From positions 1 through 59,000 of the forward strand of contig CAIIXF020000680.1 in NCBI GenBank assembly GCA_903813345.2: a stretch of 59,000 bases of DNA. The letters run 5' to 3'. Below are positions 37,075 through 49,882 of the stretch, one piece after another; position 1 is the stretch's first letter, and the number at the start of each line of letters is the position of its first letter. A program made the translations under genes and the position numbers. The stretch comes from Owenia fusiformis (Eukaryota > Annelida > Polychaeta > Sabellida > Oweniidae). The notes under the pieces were generated by a model, which was given only the letters and a program-made list of their open reading frames with translations, ran no database searches and was not told the DNA's origin.

Positions 37075-37078
37075 TTAA
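37075..37078. repeat. TTAA target duplication, right
   Basis: Second copy of TTAA; see 36380-36383. Confidence 0.75.
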
Positions 37079-38252
37079 ATCAAATTTAGATCCGACTTCC
37101 GGTTCAGAAGTTATGGCGTTTTGAAATTTCTGAAAATCGATCTGATGGTGTCCTGATAGAAAGTCAAGAGTAGAGAAGAAAATATTGAAAAATTCATCCA
37201 TCCTTCCTATCTGATCCTATCCTATCTTATCCTATCCTTCCTTCGTATCCTATCCTTCCTTCGTATCCTTTCCTTCCTATCCTTCCTATCCTCTCCTATC
37301 ATATCCTTTCTTCCTATTCTGTTCTATCCTATCCTTCTTTCTTATTCTATCCTATCGTTCCTTCCCATTCTATCCTATCCTACCTTCCTGTTTTATCCAT
37401 CCATCTTATTCTTGATGACTCAGCTTATTCTGGATGACTCGGCTTATTTTAGATGACTGGGCTTAAAAAAGTCTGGATCTGGAGTCTGAAATTGAACTTC
37501 GTTCAATTTCCCAAGTCTAGTTATTCTTCTCCTTAGCACGATTTCTCAGTAACTAGAAGACTTAGAGTAAATCTAATTACATGGTCAGTTAGGGTATGTG
37601 ACCTAGTTTCTGGGAAATTAGGTCAAATTTTTATCTAGGCCAAAGGTCAAAATTTAGGTCAATTTTTCTAATTTCACAAATTTTCAATTTTCTTTTTAAT
37701 CTATCAATATTTCTTGCGATGAATTAAATTATAGCTCCCTCTAAGTATTTCAAACATTTCGCTCACTCTATGTCTCGATGAAAATTTTACCAATTTTGAG
37801 AAATTTGACTCCAAAAAAGAGTGAAATTTAAACTGTTCCAAATCTATTAAAATTAGTCTCAATTTTCTAAGGATTCCGAATCTGAAAACGAAATTGTGAT
37901 CCGGCTTCCGGTTCAGGAATTAACACATTTTGAAATTTCAAAAAAATGATATGATGGTACCCTGATGGCATGTCTACCTGACCGTTAATTTTCTCATGTC
38001 TCATTAGTATCAAAGTTCAAATTAAGGTTGTAATAGAAAATTTTCTCAGGATTCCGAATCTGAAAACAAAATTGAGATCCGACTTCCGGTTGAGAAGTTA
38101 TGGGCTTTTGAAATCTCAAAAAAAATCCCACCGCTGCCACCAAATTGTAACAATCTCAACCCTTTCATTAATATCAGATCTCAAAATGGTTTTGTGATAA
38201 ACAATCTAAATCTGGAGTCTTGAATTGAACTTGTTCAATATCTCCAATCTAG

Positions 38253-38450
38253 TTATTAGACTCCAGATGTCAATCTGGAGTCTATTGTTTTTGCCAGTAT
38301 TCTTCTTCTTATTATTATTATTAGACTCCAGATTGAAAATCTGGAGTCTATTGCTTTTGCCAGTTTTCTTATTAGACTCCAGATGAAATCTGGAGTCTAT
38401 TGTTTTCGTCAGTTTTCTTCTTCTTATTATTAGACTCCAGATTGAAAATC
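38253..38450. repeat. Four stacked element heads
   Basis: After the CTAG tail at 38249-38252, four copies of the TTAGACTCCAGAT head hairpin begin within 175 bp (about 38257, 38325, 38373 and 38430). They are separated only by TTCTTCTTATTATT tracts, and the last is truncated. This looks like repeated insertion into the same T-rich subterminal site, or template switching at the head. Confidence 0.7.
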
Positions 38451-39619
38451 GTCAGAAAGTATTTTGACCCACTTTTGAGATGTGGTGTCCGAAAAGTAGG
38501 TCAAAATAAAAAGTTCTCCAAATTGAATATATGAGTTATGAATTAAGGGTAGAATTCTGTCAGGAATCTGAATCTGCAAACCAAATTTCAATCCGACTTC
38601 CGGTTCGGAAGTTATGGCGTGTCCGAAAAGTAGGTCAAAATAAAAAATCTCCAAATTTAACGTATGAGTTATGAATTAGGGGTAGAATTTTGTTTGGAAT
38701 CCGAATCTGAAAACCAAATTTCGATCCGACTTCCGGTTCGGAAGTGATAGCGTTTTGAAATTTCGAGAAAAATCGATCTGATGGTATCCTGATAGAAAGT
38801 CAAGAGTAGAGAAGAAAATATTGAAAAATTCATCCATCCTTCCTATCTCATCCTACCCTATCCTTCCTATCTATCCTTCCTTCATATCTTTTCCTTCCTA
38901 TCCTATCCTATCCTATCCTTTCTTCCTATTCTATTCTATCCTATCCTTCTTTCTTATTCTATCCTATCGTTCTTTCCTATTCTATCCTATCCTACCTTCC
39001 TATTTTATTTATCCATCTCTTTCTAGATGACTCAGCTTATTCTGGATGACTCGGCTTATTCTGGATGACTCGGCTAAAAAAAAGTCTTGATCTGGAGTCT
39101 GAAATTGAACTTCGTTCAATTTCCAAAATCTAGTTATTCTTCTAAACACGTTTTCTCCTTAACCATAATGTATCCAAAAAAGACCATTATATAGTTTATT
39201 TGGGTTCAGTATCTAGTTGTTTGGAAATTGGGTCAAATTTTTATCTAGGTCAAAGGTCAGGAACTGGGTCAAATCCAGTACTTTGTCACTTTTTTCGATT
39301 TTCTCAGTCGTGCTTCAGTATTTTCGATCCAGGTTTTTTTCATTGTGTTCGTCATAAAAAAGTAGGAAAGCTAGGGTTGATTTAGTTTTTTGATATCTCG
39401 AACCGATTTCGAGATATCAGTGTCCGAAAACGAGGTCCGATGAATCCAATGTCCAGGATATTAGTATTATAGGAAATGTTCTCAGGATTCCGAATCTGAA
39501 AACCGAATTGAAATCCGACTTCCGGTTCAGGAGTTATGACGTTTTGAAAGTTCGAGAAAAATCGATCTGATGGTACCCTCATAGAATGTCAAGAAAAGTG
39601 AAATAAAATTGAAAAAATA

Positions 39620-39910
39620 ACAGTCCAGTCCATTTCCAGGTCCAAGTCCAGGTCCAAGTCCAGGTCCAAGTCCAGGTTCAAGTCCAGTTTTGTCCAAGTC
39701 AAGTCTAGGTCCAAATCCAGTCCAGGACCTAGATCAAAATCTAGGTCTATCCTATCCTTTCTATCTAGATGATCTTATTCTGGATGATTCTCCCTTCCTA
39801 TCTATCTTTCCTTCCTATCCTTCCTTCCTATTCAATCCTATTCTTCCTTCTCATTCAATCCAAGTCCAGGTCCAAGTCAAGTCTAGGTCTAAATCAAGTC
39901 CAGGGCCTAG
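39620..39910. repeat. 12 bp minisatellite AGGTCCAAGTCC
   Basis: 39640-39735 and 39858-39905 hold repeated CCAGGTCCAAGT/CAGTCCAGG words, separated by a short CCTTCCTATC tract. It is an offshoot of the AGGTCAAA words of the surrounding modules. Confidence 0.75.
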
Positions 39911-42900
39911 GTCAAAATCTAGGTCAAATTCAAAGTTTTTCTTTATTTTTGCGATTCTGACACTACACTTTAATTATATTGCTCAAAATTTTGTATACGT
40001 GTAGCCAAGAGTATGGTAATAGTGTAAGCCTTTTGCCGTCAGAAAGTATTTTGACCCACTTTTGAGATATGGTGTCCGAAAAGTAGGTCAAAATAAAAAG
40101 TTCTCCAAATTTAACGTTTGAGTTATGAATTAAGAATAGAACTTTCTCAGAAATCCGAATCTGCAAACAAAATTTTGATCCGACTTCCGGTTCCGAAGTT
40201 ATGCCGTGTCCAAAAAGTAGGTCAAAATAAAAATTCGCCAAATTTAACGTATGAGTTATGAATTAGGGGTAGAATTTTGTCAGAATCCGAATCTTTAAAT
40301 CAAATTTCGATCTGACTTCCGGTTTGGAAGTTATGGCGTTTTGAAATTTTGGAAAATCGATCTGATGGTATCCTGATAGAAAGTCAAGAGTAGAGAAGAA
40401 AACATTGAAAAATTAATCCATCCTTCCTATCTGATCCTATCCTATCCTATCATTCCTATCTATCCTTCCTATCCTCTCCTATCATATCCTTTCTTCCTAT
40501 TCTGTTCTATCCTATCCTTCTTTCTTATTCTATCCTATCGTTCCTTCCCATTCTATCCTATCCTACCTTCCTATTTTATCCATCCATCTTATTCTGGATG
40601 ACTCAGCTTATTCTGGATGACTCGGCTTATTTTAGATGACTGGGCTTAAAAAAGTCTAGATCTGGAGTCTGAAATTGAACTTCGTTCAATTTCCAAAGTC
40701 TAGTTATTATTATTATTATTATTTTTCTTTCCGAACCAGTTTTCTCAGCAACTAGAAGGACTTACTTAAATCTGCTAACACAGTCAACTGGGTAATGAGA
40801 CCTAGTTTCTGGGAAATTAGGTCAAATGTTTATCTAGGTCAAACGTCAAAATCTAGGTCAAATCGTTAGTTTTCACTATTTTACAAGTTTTCTAAGTCAT
40901 CCTTCGGTATTTTGGCTCCGGGTTTTTTTCATCTTGTAGCTTAGATAAAAAGCTAATTCCGAAAGGCAAATCGTTTTTTGATTACTCTCACCGATTTTGA
41001 GAAATGACGTCCGAAAAGTAGGTCAGAACATAAAAAGTCCTCCAAATTCAACGTGTGAATTATCAAATAGGTGTAGAATGATCTCAGGAATCCAAATCTG
41101 CAAACAAAATTTCAATCCGAATTCCGGTTCGGAAGTTACAGCGTTTTGAAATCTCAAAATCGCTAAATTTGGCGCCCCATGTTAAGTCAATGGGGAAAAA
41201 GACTTCTTCGAAGTGTTAAATACGAGATATAGACTGAGTACAGCTTAACATAATGAAAGCCTATTAAAGAAGGGGACCTCGAAGGCTATCTAGCTTTAAA
41301 ATTTGGACAGCAAAATGCCTAGGTCAAAATCTAGGTCAAATTTATAGTATTTTCTTATTTTTGCGATTCTGAAACTACACTTTAATAATTTGCTTCAAAA
41401 TTTTGTACACAGGTAGCAGAGAGTGTGCTAATAGTGTAAGCCTTTTGCCGTCAAAAAGTATTTTGACCCACTTTTGAGATATGGTGTCCGAAAAGTAGGT
41501 CAAAATAAAATGTTCTCAAAATTTAACATATGAGCTATGAATTAAGGGTAGAATTTTCCCAGGAATCCGAATCTGCAAACTAAATTTCAATCCGACTTTC
41601 GGTTCGGAAGTTATGGCGTTTTGAAAGCTCAAAAATCGCTAAATTTGGTGCCCCATGTTATGTCAATGAGAAAAAAGATTTTTTTGAAGTGTAAAATACC
41701 AGATATAAACTGAGTACAGCTTAACATTCTGAAAGCCTATAAAAGAAGGGGACCTCGAAGGCTATCTAGCTTTAAAATTTGGACACCAAAATGCCTAGGT
41801 CAAAATCTAGGTCAAATTCATAGTTTTTCCTTATTTTTGCGATTCTGGCACTACACTTTTAGGATTTGCTTCAAAATTTTGTATACAGGTAGGAAAGAGT
41901 GTGCTTATAGTGAGAGCCTTTTGCCGTCAGAAAGTATTTTGACCCACTTTTGAGATATGGTGTCCGTAAAGTAGGTCAAAATAAAAATTTCTCATAATTT
42001 AACTTATGAGTTATGAATTAAGGGTAGAATTTTCTCAGGAATCCGAATCTGGAAACCAAATTTCAATTCGACTTTTCGTTGGGAAGTTATGGCGTTCTGA
42101 AAGCTCAAAAATCGCTAATTTTGGTGCCCCATGTAATGTCAATGAGAAAAAAGATTTTTTTGAAGTGTAAAATACCAGATAAAGACTGAGTACAGCTTAA
42201 GATTCTGAAAGTCTATAAAAGAAGGGGACCTCAAAGGCTATCTAGCTTTAAAATTTGGACACCAAAATCCCTAGGTCAAAATCTAGGTCAAATACATAGT
42301 TTTTCCTTATTTTTGCGATTCTGGCACTACACTTTTCGATTCTGGCACTACACTTTTAGGATTTGCTTCAAAATTTTGTATACAGGTAGCAAAGAGTGGG
42401 CTAATAGTGTTAGCCTTTTGCCGTCAGAGAGTATTTTGACCCACTTTTGAGATATGGTGTCCGAAAAGTAGGTCAAAATAAAAAATTCTCCAAATTTTAC
42501 ATATGAGTTATGAATTAAGAGTAGAATTTTCTCAGGAATCCGAATCTGCAAACCAAATTTCGATCCGACTTCCGGTTCCAAAGTTATGGCATGTCCGAAA
42601 AGTAGGTCAAAATAAAAATTCGCCAAATTTAACGTATGAGTTATGAATAAGGGGTAGAATTTTGTCAGGAATCCGAATCTTTAAATCAAATTTCGATCCG
42701 ACTTCCGGTTTGAAAGTTATGGCGTTTTGAAATTTCGAGAAAAATCGATCTGATGTTATCCTGATAGAAAGTCAAAGAAAAAAGATTTTTTTGAAGTGTA
42801 AAATACGAGATATAGATTGAGTACAGCTTAAGATAATGAATTCCTATAAAAGAAGGGGACCTCAAAAGCTACCTAGTTTCAATATTTGGACACCAAAATG

Positions 42901-45900
42901 CCTAGGTCAAAATCGAGGTCAAATTCATAGTTTTTCCTTATTTTTGCGATTCTGGCACTACACTTTTAGGATTTGCTTCAAAATTTTGTATACAGGTAGC
43001 AAAGAGTGTGCTAATAGTGTTAGCCTTTTGCCGTCAGAGAGTATTTTGACCCACTTTTGAGATATGGTGTCCGTAAAGTAGGTCAAAATAAAATGAGTTA
43101 TGAATTAAGGGTAGAATTTTCTCAGGAATCCGAATCTATAAACTGATTTTCGATCAAACTTCTGGTTAGATAGTTATAGCGGTTTGAAGTCTCGAAAAGT
43201 CGATATGATGATATCCCCATGTCATGCATATGGAGTCGAAGATAACATTCTTAAGAGTTGTCAAAATGTCTATATTCTAGCTGACTCAGCTTATAGTGAA
43301 TGACTCAGCTTACAAGTAATTGGATGACTCAGCTTAAAACAAGTCTTAAATCTGGAGTCTTAAATTGAACTTGTTCAATTTACATGTCTAGGTATTATTT
43401 TTCTTTAAGAGTTTTTTCAATAACTATAAGGTATCCAGTAAAGACCATTATACAGTTCATTTAGGTTCAGTATCTAGTTGGTGGGAAATTGGGTCAAATT
43501 TTTATCTAGGTCAAAGGTCAAGAACTAGGTCAAATCTTACATTTTCAACCTTCTGTCTATTATCTTCGTCGTTATTTCTCGAAACGTCTTCATCTTTTTT
43601 TCATCCTGTAGCTTACAAACAGCCCTTTCATAAGTGTGCCATCCGTTTTTTGATTACTCTTACCGATTTTGAAATATGGCGTCCGGAAAGTAGGTCACAC
43701 CAAAACGTGCTCCAAATTCAATGTATGAGTTATGAATTAGGAGTAGAATTTTGTCAGGAATCAGAATCTGCAAATCAAATTTCGATCCGCCTCTTGGTTC
43801 GGAAGTTATGGCGTTTTAAAAGCTCAAAAATTGCTAAATTTGGTGCCCATGTTAAGTCAATGGGAAAAAAGATTTTTTTGAAGTGAAAAATTCGAAATAT
43901 AGACTGAGTTCAGCTTAATTTAATGAAAGCCTTCAAAAGAAGGGGACCTCAAAAGCCATCTAGCTTCAAAATTTGGACACCAAAATGCCTAGGTCAAAAT
44001 CTAGGTCAAATTCAAAGGTTCTCCTTATTTTTGCGATTCTGACACTACACTTCAATTATATTCTTCGAAATTGTGTATACATGTAGCCAAGAGTGTGCTA
44101 ATAGTGTAAGCCTTTTGCCGTCAGAAAGTATTTTGACCCACTTTTGAGATATGGTGTCCGAAAAGTAGGTCAAAATGAAAAATTCTCCAAATTTAACGTA
44201 TGAGTTATGAATTAGGGGTAGAATTTTGTCAGGAATCCGAATCTGCAAACCAAATTTCGATCCGACTTCCGGTTCGGAAGTTATGGCGTGTCCGAAAAGT
44301 AGGTCAAAATAAAAAGTTTCCAAATTTAACGTTTGAGTTATGAATTCAGAATAGAATTTTCCCAGAAATCCGAATCTGCAAACCAAATTTTGTTCCGACT
44401 TCCAGTTCCGAAGTTATGGCGTGTTCAAAAAGTAGGTCAAAATAAAAATTCGCCAAATTTAACGTATGAGTTATGAATTAGGGGTAGAATTTTGTCAGGA
44501 ATCCGAAACTTTAAATCAAATTTAGATCCGACTTCCGTTAGGAAGTTATGGCGTTTTGAAATTTCGGAAAATCGATCTGATGGTATCCTGATAGAAAGTC
44601 AAGAGTAGAGAAGAAAATATTGAAAAATTCATCCATCCTTCCTATCTGATCCTATCCTATCCTTCCTATCTATCCTTCCTTCGTATCCTTTCCTTCCTTT
44701 CCTTCCTTTCCTTCCTATCCTCTCCTATCATATCCTTTCTTCCCATTCTGTTCTATCCTATCCTTCTTTCTTATTCTATCCTATCGTTCCTTCCCATTCT
44801 ATCCTATCCTACCTTCCTATTTTATCCATCCATCTTATTCTGGATGACTCAGCTTATTCTGGATGACTCGGCTTATTTTAGATGACTGGGCTTAAAAAAT
44901 GTCTAGATCTGGAGTCTGAAATTGAACTTCGTTCAATTTCCAAAGTCTAGTTATTATTCTTCTCCTTAGCACGATTTCTCAGTAACTAGAAGACTTAGGG
45001 TAAATCTGTTTACATGGTCAGTTAAGGTATGTGACCTAGTTTCTGGGAAATGAGGTCAAATTTTTATCTAGGTCAAAGGTCAAAATCTAGGTCAAATCTA
45101 CAAATTGTCAATTATCTTTGTTATGGTTAATTATTTTTTCTCAATTTTTTTTTCATCGTGTAGCTAAGAAGGAGCGCTTTTAAGTGAACTAAAATTTTTT
45201 ATTGTAACTTTTAAGAATTTTGAGAAATTTGACTTTAAAAAAAAGTTGAATTTTTTAAATGTTCCAAATCCATTAAAATTGGTATTAATTCAATAGGATA
45301 TTGTCTCAAGATTCTGAATCTGAAAACGAAGTTGTGATCCGACTCCCGGTTCAGGAGTTAAGACATTTTGAAATTTTGAAAAAATTCAAATTAAGGTTTT
45401 AATAGAAAATATTCTCAGGATTCCGAATATGAAAACAAAATTGAGATCCGACTTCTGGTTTACAAGTTATGGGCTTTTGAAATCTCAAAAAAAATCCCAC
45501 CGCTGCCACCAAATTGTAACAATCTCAACCCTTTCATTAATATCAGATCTCAAAATGGTTTTGAGATAAACAATCTAAATCTGGAGTCTTGAATTGAACT
45601 TGTTCAATTTCTCCAATCTAGTTTATTCTTCCTCCCTCTTTTTCTCCTACTTCCAACTACCTTTCAACTAGGTACTACATAGTCCTACTAGGGACCCGGG
45701 CTGGACTTGGTGGGAAAGGAATTTTTATCTAGGTCAAGGTCAAAGGTCAAAATCTAGGTCAAATCAAAGCTTTTTTCAAGTTTCTCAAATCCTGACACTA
45801 CACTTCAATATTTTTGCCTGAATTTTTGCATACCGATAGATATTAGTATTCTATTAGTGTTAGCCTTTTGCCCTCTAGACAAATTTTCACCAGATTTTGA

Positions 45901-47127
45901 GATATTGAAGGTCAAAAAAAGGTCAAAAAAGGTCTTTTTTCAACTTGCTTCAAATTGACCAAATTTTTTTTAAAACTCATCTACAAGTTCTCAGGATTCC
46001 AAATCTGACTTTACTTTTGACCTTTGACCTTTGGTTGACCTTCAGTGACCTCCAAAAGGTCAAAAAGTTGATTTTTCAAATCGATTTTCTGGATTCAAAT
46101 TTAGGTATATTTATTCACAAAAGACCTTCTGAGGTCTAAAAAAGTAAAATTTGCAAGGTCAAAGGTCAAGGTCATCAAACGAAATCACAAACTGTGTTTT
46201 CTAAGTTTCTTAAAATTGGAGACTACAAATCAATTTTTTTACTGAAAGTCAGAATATATATTCCTCTAAAGGTTCTACACATATTACCAATTGACTATTT
46301 ATTAAAATTTTGCTCCAGTTTTGAGATATTACAACTCAAAAACTGAAAAAAGGTCAAATTTCGAAATTTTTCAAGGTCAAATTTCAACTTGCTCTACATT
46401 GACCAAACTTTTTTTTTAAAAAGCATCTACAAGATCTCAGGAACTCAAATCTGATCTTAGTTTTGACCTATGACCTTTAGTTGACCTTCAGTGACCTTCG
46501 AAATGTAAAAAAAGTTGATTTTTCAAATTGATTTTCTGGATTCAAATTTAGGTATATTTGATCACAAAGGACCCACTGAGGTCTAAAAAAGTAAAATTTG
46601 CAAGGTCAAAGGTCAAGGTCATCAAACTAAATCACAGACTGTGTTTTCTAAGTTTCTCAAAATTGGAGATTACAAATCAATATTTTTTCATGAAAGTCAG
46701 GATATATATTCCTCTATAGGTTCTACACATATTAGCAATTGACTATTTATTAAAATTGTGTACCAGTTTTGAGATATTGGAACTCAAAAACTGAAAAAGG
46801 TCAAATTTCGAAACTTTTCAAGACTAAATTTCAACTTGCTTCAAATTGACCAATTTTTTTTTTAAACTCATCTACAAATTCTCAGGATTCCAAATCTAAC
46901 CTTACTTTTGACCTTTGGTTGACCTTCAGTGACATCTGAAAGGTCAAAAAAGTTGATTTTTCAAATCGATTTTCTGGATTCAAATTTAGGTATATTTATT
47001 CACAAAAGACCTTCTGAGGTCTAAAAAAGTAAAATTTGCAAGGTCAAAGGTCAAGGTCATCAAACGAAATCACAAACTGTGTTTTCTAAGTTTCTCAAAA
47101 TTGGAGACTACAAATCAATATTTTTAA

Positions 47128-48429
47128 TAGTCTGGATGTAGAGCCAATAGAGGTGGAAATGCTTATTATATGAACTTTTTTTGCATTTTCTGTTTAAACA
47201 TGATATCAATATTCAGAAACTGTCGGATGCCCAACGGGCATCCTTGAGGAATTTTTTTGGCGGCCATTTTGAATTTTCACACGTTTTATGTATTTTAACC
47301 AGCATATTAGAACAGAAAACTAGCATACACATAAACATATATTGCTGTTTTTTCTATAATAGAGTTCTTATATGATGTATACCAATATGTTAGGTTCCAG
47401 AAATGTTTCTTGACAAAAATAAAAATAAATTCAAGATGGCCGCCAACCTTACAATTTATGAAATGTCTAGTTCTGTGATAATATCAAATTGATATTCGTG
47501 TTTCCTACAAAATTATCAATAAATAATACTAAATACATCTGATTATGATCTCTTTCTCACATATAAAATATCTGAAATGAGTAAAAAGTAACCTACATAA
47601 TAATAATGATGTTCCACAAGGGTCATTTCTTGGTGCTATATATATCTTGAATTTATGAATTATCTTCTTTTACTAAGATTTCATCAAGGATTTCCCTCAA
47701 TAAATCCTCATCAGTTTCTTCCAATTCCTGTTCAGTTACTGTCATTGTATGTTGGTTATTGCATTCATTTCCTTTGCAAACACAGAACAATGTACATGAT
47801 AAAGATGCCTTGGAGCATGAACATCGTCCAGTTCCACATACATTGCCCTCTGATGCACATGTGCACTTAATGAGCTGGAGAATTCCTTCAGGGGTACAGG
47901 GTGTATCCTTGGGCATTGTTGTTGGGACAAGTGAGCCCGTGCTGTTAATTTCCCAACCATAATCTGTTGGAAGGATAAGTGGGGGGTCAGGCATATCAGC
48001 ATTTTTCCATATAGCTGCTTGGAAATGAGCTCGCTTCACATGCTGGGAAAATGCTTCTGTTGTTGAAGGGAGGGATTTTAGCTTTGGTGCATTTGTAATG
48101 TGTTTTGCAGCATTTTCTTTGCCCATACAGCATATCTCACATCAGACATTTTGTCTGTGACTTTAGGTGTAATTCCATAACATCTAGAAACAAATTCTGT
48201 TGAAGTTTTCTCAACTTCAGTCATGTCTGCATTGACATCTCCCAAGTTAGCGAGTGAGTATCTATTTAACACCTTCAGGACTGTTAGCTTGCCAATTCCA
48301 TGGATGCAAGATGTCGTATCACTGCCAGAGAGACCATGCGCAGCTAACAAGTTTGGGATTTTTAATTTGTGTTCATTTACGGTTGCATTAATGTTAATGT
48401 TTGCTCGGCCAGACAATGTTCCCTCCATC
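47128..48429 (-). repeat. Left arm of the palindromic element
   Basis: Inverted copy of 49099-50418 with scattered substitutions and small indels. Matching pairs include the TTTAAACATGATATC region near the outer end and the GGCCGAGCAAACATTAAC region near the inner end (minus strand). The inner break is at about 48429. Confidence 0.85.
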
Positions 48430-48434
48430 ATCAC
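47653..48434 (-). pseudogene. Left-arm copy of the FEN1-like gene 3' half
   Basis: Two overlapping frames. 48434-48078 holds HGLSGSDTTSCIHGIGKLTV, the helix-hairpin-helix-like part. 48126-47653 holds PDPPLILPTDYGWEINSTGS, then the cysteine motif CTC...C...CSC...C...CVC, and ends in an acidic tail. The shift between them near 48110 (GGGCAAAGAAAATGC on the minus strand) is present at the same place in the right arm, so the lesion predates the arm duplication or was copied by gene conversion. The 5' part is absent, because the arm breaks off at the spacer. Confidence 0.75.
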
Positions 48435-49882
48435 TATTTGATGAAAATGGAGAAACTAATATCACAACTTCAAAATCAACACTGAAACAAAAGTTACAGA
48501 TTGAGGTGACCTCAAGAGGAAACAATTGCAATGTACGTGTCGTTGATGGGTGTGCCATCCTTTTGATCATAACATGGCCGATGGCTGGCAAAATTGAAAA
48601 CTTCTGTATTGCTTTTACTAAGTACATCCTGAGACTCCTAACCGAATCAGATGTATACCTTATCTTTGACAGATATAAAGACAATAGCATAAAGAACAGC
48701 ACTAGGTCATCTCAAGCTCAATCAGCCAGTAGAGTGTATAAGTTCAGCTCTGACACACCTCTCCCTGCACAGAATGTTGTTCTGAATGTGACTGAGAACA
48801 AGGTCCAGTTGATAAAGTGTGTCATCGACCATCTCACTCAAAAAGCTAGTGAAGGATCATTCTCCAACATCCTTGTTATCACAGGTCCTGATCCAACACC
48901 TGTACAAATTCACAAAGGCAATATTGACCAATGTGATGACTTAAGGAACACTCAAGAAGAAGCAGATGTTGTTATTGTACACCAGGTTCTGCATGCTTCC
49001 AGTAAAGGCCAACAGAATATCAGTGTTCAGTGATGATACTGATGTTTTCCTTCTACTTCTTCATCACTGTCTCAAGCACAAGTTAATGGAAAATAACATC
49101 ATAATGGAGGGAACATCATCTGGCCGAGCAAACATTAACATTAATGCAACCGTAAATGAACACAAATTAAAAATTCCAAACTTGTTAGCTGTGCATGGTC
49201 TCTCTGGCAGTGATACGACATCTTGCATGCATGGAATTGGCAAGCTAACAGTCATGAAGGTGTTAAATAGATACTCACTCGCTAACTTGGGAGATGTCAA
49301 TGCATTGCAGACATGACTGAAGTTGAGAAAACTTCAACAGAATTTGTTTCTAGATGTTATGGAATTACACCTAAAGTCACAGACAAAATGTCTGATGTGA
49401 GATATGCTGTATTGGCAAAGAAAATGCTGCAAAACACATTACAAATGCACCAAAGCTAAAATCCCTCCCACCAACAACAGAAGCATTTTCCCAGCATGTG
49501 AAGCAGCTCATTTCCAAGTAGCTGTATGGAAAAATGCTGATATGCCTGACCCCCCACTTATCCTTCCAACAGATTATGGTTGGGAAATTAACAGCACGGC
49601 TCACTTGTCCCAACAACAATGTCCAAGGATACACCCTGTGCCCCTGAAGGAATTCTCCAGCTTATTAAGTGCACATGTGCATCAGAGGGCAATGTATGTA
49701 GAACTGGGCGATGTTCATGCTCCAAGGCATCTTTATCATGTACATTGTTCTGTGTTTGCAAGGGGAATGAATGCAATAACCAACATACAAATACAGTAAC
49801 TGAACAGGAATTGGAAGAAACTGATGAGGATTTATTGAGGGAAATCCTTGATGAAATCTTAGTAAAAGAAGATAATTCATAA
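48401..49882 (+). pseudogene. FEN1/XPG-like PIN nuclease with C-terminal Cys-rich motif, broken
   Basis: Frame 48401-49033 contains VVDGCAILLIITWP, SDVYLIFDRYKD, VLVITGPDP-like ILVITGPDP, and TQEEADVVIVHQ. A one-base shift near 49020 leads to the next frame with SVFSDDTDVFLLLLHHC and LSGSDTTSCMHGIGKLTVMK. The EEAD, D-D-x-D and G-S-D-x-x-x-x-x-x-GIG pattern is that of the XPG-I/FEN1 family (acidic metal ligands plus helix-hairpin-helix). A 5 bp insertion at about 49302-49306 and another shift near 49410 follow. The last frame (49619-49882) carries about ten cysteines in CXC-like spacing and an acidic end. Related multicopy proteins occur in many invertebrate genomes, by recollection. The function is unknown, and a role in transposition is possible. 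The gene is cut at its 5' end by the left arm. Confidence 0.65.

Larger units (their letters stand above)
33632..45621. repeat. Modular AGGTCA-rich and TTCCGGTTCGGAAG repeats with nine CTAG tails
   Basis: Nine 3' tails end with CTAG at 35093-35096, 35585-35588, 37517-37520, 38249-38252, 39130-39133, 40700-40703, 43388-43391, 44947-44950 and 45618-45621. Each is preceded by ATCTGGAGTCT and a TTGAAC...GTTCAA hairpin. Between them one module recurs many times: GTCCGAAAAGTAGGTCAAAA, TATGAGTTATGAATTA, GGAATCCGAATCTG, GATCCGACTTCCGGTTCGGA, AGTTATGGCGTTTTGAAA. A second module is CCTAGGTCAAAATCTAGGTC. Frames of 60-113 codons here are translations of these modules and are not genes. Confidence 0.75.

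Noticed and set aside
35293-39030. Serine/proline-rich plus-strand frames
   Set aside because: They arise from CCTATCCTT microsatellite tracts.
34597-44386. Recurring 60-113 codon frames such as ITSEPEVGSKFGLQIR on the minus strand
   Set aside because: They are translations of the repeated TTCCGGTTCGGAAG module, recur with frame breaks in many copies, and show no domain.
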